From Apostichopus japonicus (lineage: Eukaryota > Echinodermata > Holothuroidea > Aspidochirotida > Stichopodidae): 64,000 bases of DNA. This document shows positions 59,401 to 64,000 of the stretch, one piece after another. The notes under the pieces were generated by a model, which had not been told where the DNA came from, made no database searches, and was given only the letters and a program-made list of their open reading frames with translations. The position numbers and the translations under genes were made by a program. The first letter of the stretch is position 1. Each line of letters opens with the position of its first letter. The DNA is taken from positions 11,957,111 to 12,021,110 of the forward strand of contig NC_092576.1 in assembly GCF_037975245.1 (NCBI RefSeq). Direction: 5' to 3'.

Positions 59401-59442
59401 TATGCCCTTCTTCTTAGCCGGGCTGGACTCCTTTTCGGCCAT
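53248..59442 (-). CDS. PPP1R2: Protein phosphatase 1 regulatory inhibitor subunit 2 (inhibitor-2), four exons, complete
   Basis: Exons 59442-59357, 57530-57336, 54017-53914 and 53414-53248 (minus strand) join in phase to 552 nt, 183 residues. Inhibitor-2 binds the catalytic subunit of protein phosphatase 1 in nucleus and cytosol and blocks its active site; vertebrate forms are about 205 residues. All three PP1-docking elements are visible: KGILK at 12-16, [14 protein letters not shown] at 32-45, and KRKQHYNE at 137-144, the helix that covers the active site. The GSK3-type regulatory threonine is in DEPDTPYN (Thr60). The tail is very acidic ([15 protein letters not shown]), as in the family. 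The ATG is the first in frame before KGILK. It is a single intron-containing copy, so not a processed pseudogene. Confidence 0.95.
53914..54017 (-). CDS. PPP1R2: PPP1R2 exon 3 (acidic linker)
   Basis: Acceptor GGGATCTAG|G; encodes [16 protein letters not shown], then [15 protein letters not shown], matching the SGEEDSDLSPEE region of the vertebrate protein. Donor AAAG|GTAAGA. Confidence 0.92.
54058..54525 (-). mobile_element. Two tandem copies of a tRNA-derived SINE (PPP1R2 intron 2)
   Basis: On the minus strand both copies begin with TAGCTCAGTTTGG[TA]AGAGC, a tRNA D-arm/A-box, followed by ACCAGAAATT, a T-arm-like (B-box) stretch and a tail with CTTTTGATAATGATGAAAA and TCAATCAATC. The period is about 240 bp. 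The head looks like a tRNA but lacks a proper anticodon stem and acceptor, so it is not a functional tRNA gene. Confidence 0.75.
54824..56122. mobile_element. hAT-like element with CAGGGTTGG ends and AAACCGG subterminal repeats
   Basis: Left CAGGGTTGG, right CCAACCCTG. An exact 8-bp duplication ATTTCTGC occurs at 54,816-54,823 and 56,123-56,130. Subterminal regions are packed with GGTTTAAACCGG and GGTCAAAAC/GTTTTGACC in both orientations, a likely transposase-binding array. No transposase frame. A smaller inverted-repeat element is nested at 55,309-55,540. Lies in PPP1R2 intron 2. Confidence 0.9.
55309..55540. mobile_element. Nested MITE with TTGGTGTCGGACGTACA termini
   Basis: Left TTGGTGTCGGACGTACA and right TGTACGTCCGACACCAA, a 17-bp perfect inverted repeat around ~200 bp of AT-rich non-coding DNA. 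Confidence 0.8.
56131..57335. other. PPP1R2 intron 2, unique part
   Basis: No recognised gene or repeat; short AT-rich frames only. Confidence 0.5.
57336..57530 (-). CDS. PPP1R2: PPP1R2 exon 2 (PP1-docking and Thr site)
   Basis: After acceptor GCTTCCCAG it encodes [50 protein letters not shown] and LADIAD. Donor AG|GTCAGA. Confidence 0.95.
57973..58029. repeat. Near-perfect inverted repeat in PPP1R2 intron 1
   Basis: GTTTGCATAGCTG...TGTCAAAGTTCTC and its inverse flank a 4-base loop; the right arm lacks five bases (CTACA). It would form a strong hairpin. Confidence 0.9.
59357..59442 (-). CDS. PPP1R2: PPP1R2 exon 1 (KGILK motif)
   Basis: Encodes [20 protein letters not shown] then PSESSQKA plus two bases. 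Donor GA|GTATGG at 59,356. Too short to stand out as an ORF. Confidence 0.9.
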
Positions 59443-60329
59443 TCTGAGATGAAAGTACTGTACATAGATCATTATTTATGGAGCGCCAAAAGGCTCAGAG
59501 AACCATCAATTTCTATGCAGAGAACACAATGTAATATAATAAAAATCATGATGATAATTGACAGTTTCATAATCTTGCATACGTTAATGATGTCAAAACA
59601 TTCCATGATCAGGGAAGGATCCGGGGTTTTGAAAAGGAGGAGTGTGGTTTTGGTTCCTTTAAATCCGCCATGGAGATTTCCCCCGGGGGATTCCCCAGAA
59701 TATGACAGGCGTGACATATTTTAGTCTGAAGCATAAATTAGACCTAACATTAGGTATACACGCAAGGTTGTACTATAACAACTCTCTTACATTTTTTGTT
59801 GTGGGATGGAAATGGGAAGGGGAGAGGTGTTCATCCCCCACCCCCCCCCCCTCCCCCTCCCCCTACAACTCTGTTCCTCTGGATGCGAGCGTGGTGGTGA
59901 AAAAAACCTTTGTGTGGTTTTTTGGAACCTTTTGGAAGGAATATCAAACACAATGGGATTTGGTGTCAAGTAAATGAATAGAAAAGTATCGTTCGCCCTG
60001 TCCTATATATAATGAGATGGCACTGGCGTATCAGCAGCCCCTGGTCAATTACCGGCCCGGATAATTAAACTGGGCTGAAGAATAATGAGCTTCACTCTTC
60101 ATTGTAATCCTTGATGCAAAATGAAACTTGATAACAATGCAATTTTGACAGGCACAACAATTGAAAGTGTTTGTAGGCACAACCATGCGTTTAAGACCTA
60201 ACTATGGACCCAATTTAATTAATTATATCCCGTTGTGAATCCTTTTATAGGTCATGCTAACCCTAACCCTATATAATTTCATTAGCGTATATCTCTGTCG
60301 CACGCATTATTTTACGAAGGTTCATGGTG
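59443..60329. other. PPP1R2 upstream region
   Basis: The promoter should lie here, but I cannot place it. A stretch at 59,610-59,700 (GGATCCGGGGTTTTGAAAAG ... CCCGGGGGATTCCCC) resembles a decayed transposon end, and a C/G tract sits at 59,835-59,865. Confidence 0.45.
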
Positions 60330-60411
60330 ATGGAATTAGTTGTTTTCCCTTGACCAACAATAAATGAACTGTACACATTTCGATGTGTGGGTGGGACAAG
60401 TTACCAATGAC
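60330..60411 (+). mobile_element. SINE fragment interrupted by a transposon
   Basis: CGATGTGTGGGTGGGACAAG and TTACCAATGAC match the body of the SINE at 33,506 (inverse orientation). The match stops exactly at the CAGTGGCG terminus of the next element. Confidence 0.7.
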
Positions 60412-61704
60412 CAGTGGCGTCGCCAAGGGGGGGCCAGGGGGGGCACGTGCCCCCCCTGGAAAACCTAGTGCCCCCCCGGGTGCCCCCCCATCTGAGATTT
60501 GGGTTGGTAAAAAAATATATATATATTTTGTTATATTCAACTCCCATCATCTGAGTTGGTATTTCATAAGGACAAAGAAGCACAGTAATTCGTATTTTCT
60601 TCCAATGAGCTGCGAAAAAATTAACAAGTTTATCCTTGAACGTCGGGTATCGAAGTCGTAACCCGCGCCATCACAACAGGTGTCGATATTTACATTGAAT
60701 GTGTCAGTGCTCACGCCATACCAGCGGATATACAAGTCCGCTTCGCGAGCTACATGACTGTGAGAAGGGAGGGTACTGCATTATGTTGCCTTGGTCTGAG
60801 GTTGACAGGTTAGGAGCTGACGAAATGTGAGAATGTGAGGGTCCGCAGGCACCATACTTGCCGATATTTGTGGACCCATATATTAACCCTGTTGTGTAAG
60901 GGGTGCAGAGGTCCTTTGAGGTCAGATGCTTGTAGGAACAAATGGCGAATGTTCACACCTGCATACTGAGCCATACTCGATGTGTGATCAAACTTTGGAT
61001 TGCATGGTGAGATCCCTGATAGGAGCCAATAACGATGCTGGAACCTGTTACATCTTAATAGATAATGGGCGAAAACGAGAAGGTCAAGAAAGGAGTCGGG
61101 ATCATGCACACATTAATTCAACAAATGTAGCTTCAATTGATAGGGTTAGGCATAATATCGACAGCATGTGGTTCATATCCTCCGCAAAATTCTGCGCCTT
61201 GTTAAAATCATTACCTCAATAAGAGCAATTTCTGGAGATATCTTCAGATCGAATTTAGCATCAAATGTGGCAGCATTTTGCATCTAGCCCATCCTCCGTA
61301 TGCGAAAATTTTCCAAAGGGGAGGGGGGGCAGTGGCGGCGGAACCGGGGGGGGCTTGGGGGCTTGCAATCTGAGAAATTGCAGGCTTGAGACCCATATTT
61401 TAGGGCTAGGTATTCGCAGCATAAAACACTCGGGAAGTGCCGTTTCCGGCCATCTGGGGGTTTGAAAAACCCAAAATTTTCTTGTACTCTCCGCGCCAAC
61501 CAATGGTGGCGCTCCGCTTAGATAGTCTCTACACATTAGTCCCCCCCCCCCAATAATTTTCCTGTTCCGCCGCGCCTGGAGGGGCACCCCCTCCCCTTAG
61601 ACCCCTCCCCAGGACGTTGATCCGTATCCACCTAAGTGCCCCCCCATCAAATGCTGGTGCCCCCCCTGTGCCCCCCCAGACTGAAAAGTCTGGTGACGCC
61701 ACTG
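60412..61704. mobile_element. Non-autonomous DNA transposon with CAGTGGCGTCRCC ends
   Basis: Left CAGTGGCGTCGCCAAGG plus G run, right the inverse of CAGTGGCGTCACCAG. About 1.29 kb, no transposase frame. Unlike the element at 36,417, no 8-bp duplication is seen; the flanks share only AC (or GACC if the border is shifted by one base). It carries a nested 250-bp element (61,330-61,579). Confidence 0.75.
61330..61579. mobile_element. Nested element with CAGTGGCGGCGGAAC ends
   Basis: Left CAGTGGCGGCGGAACCGG, right the inverse of CAGGCGCGGCGGAACAGG. The interior contains GAGAAATTGCAGGCTTGAG, GTGCCGTTTCCGGCCATC and CTCCGCGCCAACC...TGGCGCTCCGCTTAGATAG, a module also found twice at 37,360-37,520 and 38,155-38,250. 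Confidence 0.75.
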
Positions 61705-63157
61705 ACCAGGAGGTTAAAGTGTTGTTAAGTTGTGTGAGGGTGCCATGGCCTTGAACAAGCCCGTAAATCCGTCAACTATTTGTAACTTTTTAACATTCGT
61801 CATACGCATCCCAAGTGCACTGTGAATACATTCCTCAAAACAGTGAGCTGCATGGTCATTTATATATACAGCGCATTTCATTGTCAATTGGTGGCAGTAT
61901 AATGATAATTATTATTGTGTGTCGAGAATTGGCAGAGAGGAGTTTTTCTGTCGGCTAAAGTTGATTGCTTTAATTACCAAACTTGCAGAAAGTTGTCTTT
62001 ATCTATAGTTCAAAACCACATCCTCATATCGTATTTTCTAACGCAATGGTATGATTCGTTTTCAAATAATTGGTGATATGTTGTAAATGCTTCTGGTAAG
62101 GGCGCAGAATGAATGTCTTTTGGGCATTTCAATTGCAAAGGTATATGTGTGTTTTTCTTCATATTTAAATCATTAAGTCTATTAAAGTATTTTAAAAAAT
62201 GAAAGTAAAAAATGAAAGTATTACAAAAAAGTTGCATATTGATGAAATGCTATTTTCATGAAACTGAAGAGGATTTACAGCTAAGGTGGCATACTCCTAT
62301 TAGAGTCTATATAAATCCGCCCGGATGTTCTCCTTCTGGAAAAGTACCAAAATGCAGAAGGGAAAACATTTTTTTCATACATTATCAATCAAGATCTGGT
62401 TCTTTTTGGCTTGCATGTTTGAAGAGCATGAATAGAAGTACATGTGGTGCAAAATTCGATTCAATTGAGGCAATTTTAGACCCCCATAGGCCTCCCAGGA
62501 GCAGCGTACGAAAATTGTTTACTACTGAGTGAAGAGGTTTGTTTACAAGTGACGAAAACTTCAGGCTCGGATAGCAAAAACTCTGCATTGCAATGATACG
62601 GAAATTGATGGTGCCATGAAAGGCCAACTTGTCAGATTTCCGGTGATGGGTAGCGTTTATAGCTAGTGAGAACTTCTATCTAGACTTAGAGACCACATTA
62701 CTTTTGTGACTTAGTGTAAGTCAATGGGGCTTTTAATGGGCGTGTGCTACCTTAAGCCAACATTTCCAACTGTATCAAAGATGGCAAGTATACATCCATT
62801 CAGTTCGGATTATAATGTGTTCTATACTGTAGTGTCATGTCCCGCTTTCAGAGCACTCGTAGTGTCAGTATGAGCAGTATCAATAACAAATTACCAAATG
62901 TTATTTCTGCTGTTGCGAGCCATTCTAATATTTGTAATTACTCCATCATAACCCGGTATAGGAATATATTTAAAGTATCGTATCATAACCATCAGCACGG
63001 CAAATTTGCTTCTTAACAACTGTTGTTACTATCTATGGCAGTCCTTGTCTCAATCTGTTAAATCTGCTTAGTCTCTAAAGTCGTTTCAATGTAAAATCAA
63101 GGACGATCTTCTCAACAAGTTCATGGAAGCATTTTGACTTTTAACTTTGTTCTTTAA
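61705..63157. other. Intergenic, unique AT-rich sequence
   Basis: No recognised gene. A 106-codon frame at 62,212-62,532 has no family resemblance that I can name. Confidence 0.45.
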
Positions 63158-63513
63158 AGGCATTGAAGACTCGCCCTAAACCGCGTGCCTCGCTCTGAAA
63201 AAGTTAACTTTCCGTTGCTTGCAAATGACATTTTCTTCTTGTCGCTACAAAATGCAGACAGTAATGAAATGTCATCCCTTGTTATCTTTTATCTAGACCT
63301 GAGATGTCCACGCTGCTATGTACCCTATGTTGTGGGTATTGACCGTAGCTATATGTATTGAATGTACACTAGTGTCTTATTACCGACGGTAGCAAGCTGT
63401 GTGTGTATTTTCTGGGATCGATGGTGGTGTCTAACACTTCTGTTACACCTCAATCGAAACTAGGTCAGATTACCGGCATGAGACGTTTCTTTGTGCGCGA
63501 GTCTTCACACCCT
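63158..63513. mobile_element. TTAA-flanked MITE, copy 2 (inverted relative to copy 1)
   Basis: Ends AGGCATTGAAGACTCGCC and the inverse of AGGGTGTGAAGACTCGC, with intact TTAA on both sides (63,154-63,157 and 63,514-63,517). 356 bp, non-coding, homologous over its length to 44,442-44,803. Confidence 0.92.
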
Positions 63514-63631
63514 TTAAATACCACACTCTACTTTTCTCTCTTCAAAGTCTTTGCTATCCTTCTTGCCTCTTGTCCTTCTATCTTCTCTCTTTCTGTTCTT
63601 TGGTTTTTCTCTTTGTCTTTCTTTTCCATCT

Positions 63632-63693
63632 GAAATATAAAACAATGAAACAATTAAATGAAGTCATTTAATTGTTTCATTGTTTTATATTTC
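63632..63693. repeat. Perfect 29-bp inverted repeat with 4-base loop
   Basis: Arms GAAATATAAAACAATG + AAACAATTAAATG and their exact inverse around AAGT. It is preceded by a pyrimidine-rich stretch (63,525-63,630). Confidence 0.97.
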
Positions 63694-64000
63694 TACTTGG
63701 TCACTAGCTGAGATAACAGCCTTAATGTTTTTCTAGTGTCCTTCATATGTTAACATTCCTACTGTAATGTTATTTCTGTATTAACAAACATATGAGAAAT
63801 AAATTTGAAACGATATGATTTATTGTATCCTTTAATATTTCCTTATCATTCCCAGTTTAACTTAAATTTTCAAAACTGTTGATTGTGTTACTTTCCTTTT
63901 AAATGCCTTTAATTGCTTTCCTTTTTAATTGTAATTGTTTTATCATAACTTTTTATACTCTCCTATTTATAAATTGTATTTTATGCTATTTATAATGGAG
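63694..64000. other. AT-rich end of window
   Basis: Nothing recognised. Confidence 0.5.

Noticed and set aside
60810-61222. Overlapping ORFs on both strands (about 98 codons each) inside the CAGTGGCGTC element
   Set aside because: No recognisable domain, and both strands open over the same bases is more likely chance; too weak to call as genes.

Overview
The window is animal nuclear DNA, not microbial. It has AT-rich intergenic sequence, intron-split genes with GT/AG sites, many short non-autonomous transposons, tRNA-derived SINEs and a large satellite block. The genes that can be read, the AGGCCTA-rich stretches near 35.5-35.8 kb and the mobile-element types suggest a marine invertebrate deuterostome such as an echinoderm. 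That placement is inference; nothing here fixes the species.

Layout. Positions 1 to about 22,740 are one satellite block: tandem ~324-bp monomers, ten of which carry an expanded G-rich minisatellite (10-mer GTGAGGGGAT, and in five arrays also the 14-mer GTGTGTGAGGGGAT). The block is nearly homogeneous at the left of the window and decays over its last ~2 kb. The long minus-strand reading frames inside it are artefacts of the repeat.

Three genes follow, all on the minus strand. (1) Positions 34,983-24,482 hold a nine-exon gene for a TYSND1-type peroxisomal processing protease. I rebuilt it from splice sites and phase: 562 residues, a complete His/Asp/Ser triad and a C-terminal SKL peroxisome-targeting signal on a small last exon. 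Its introns hold minisatellites, a SINE and two MITEs. (2) Positions 46,314 to about 42,134 hold a THAP zinc-finger gene of at least four exons, with CRE-like sites upstream. (3) Positions 59,442-53,248 hold a complete four-exon protein phosphatase 1 inhibitor-2 gene (PPP1R2), 183 residues. One intron holds a hAT-like element with an intact 8-bp target duplication.

The remaining sequence is mobile-element and low-complexity material: hAT-like elements with CAGTGGCG or CAGGGTTGG termini, a TTAA-flanked MITE present twice in opposite orientations, SINE copies, AT microsatellite and perfect or near-perfect inverted repeats. The three genes show no common pathway; they are ordinary housekeeping or regulatory genes beside a heterochromatin-like block. 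The most unusual object is the satellite with nested, polar, G-quadruplex-capable minisatellites.
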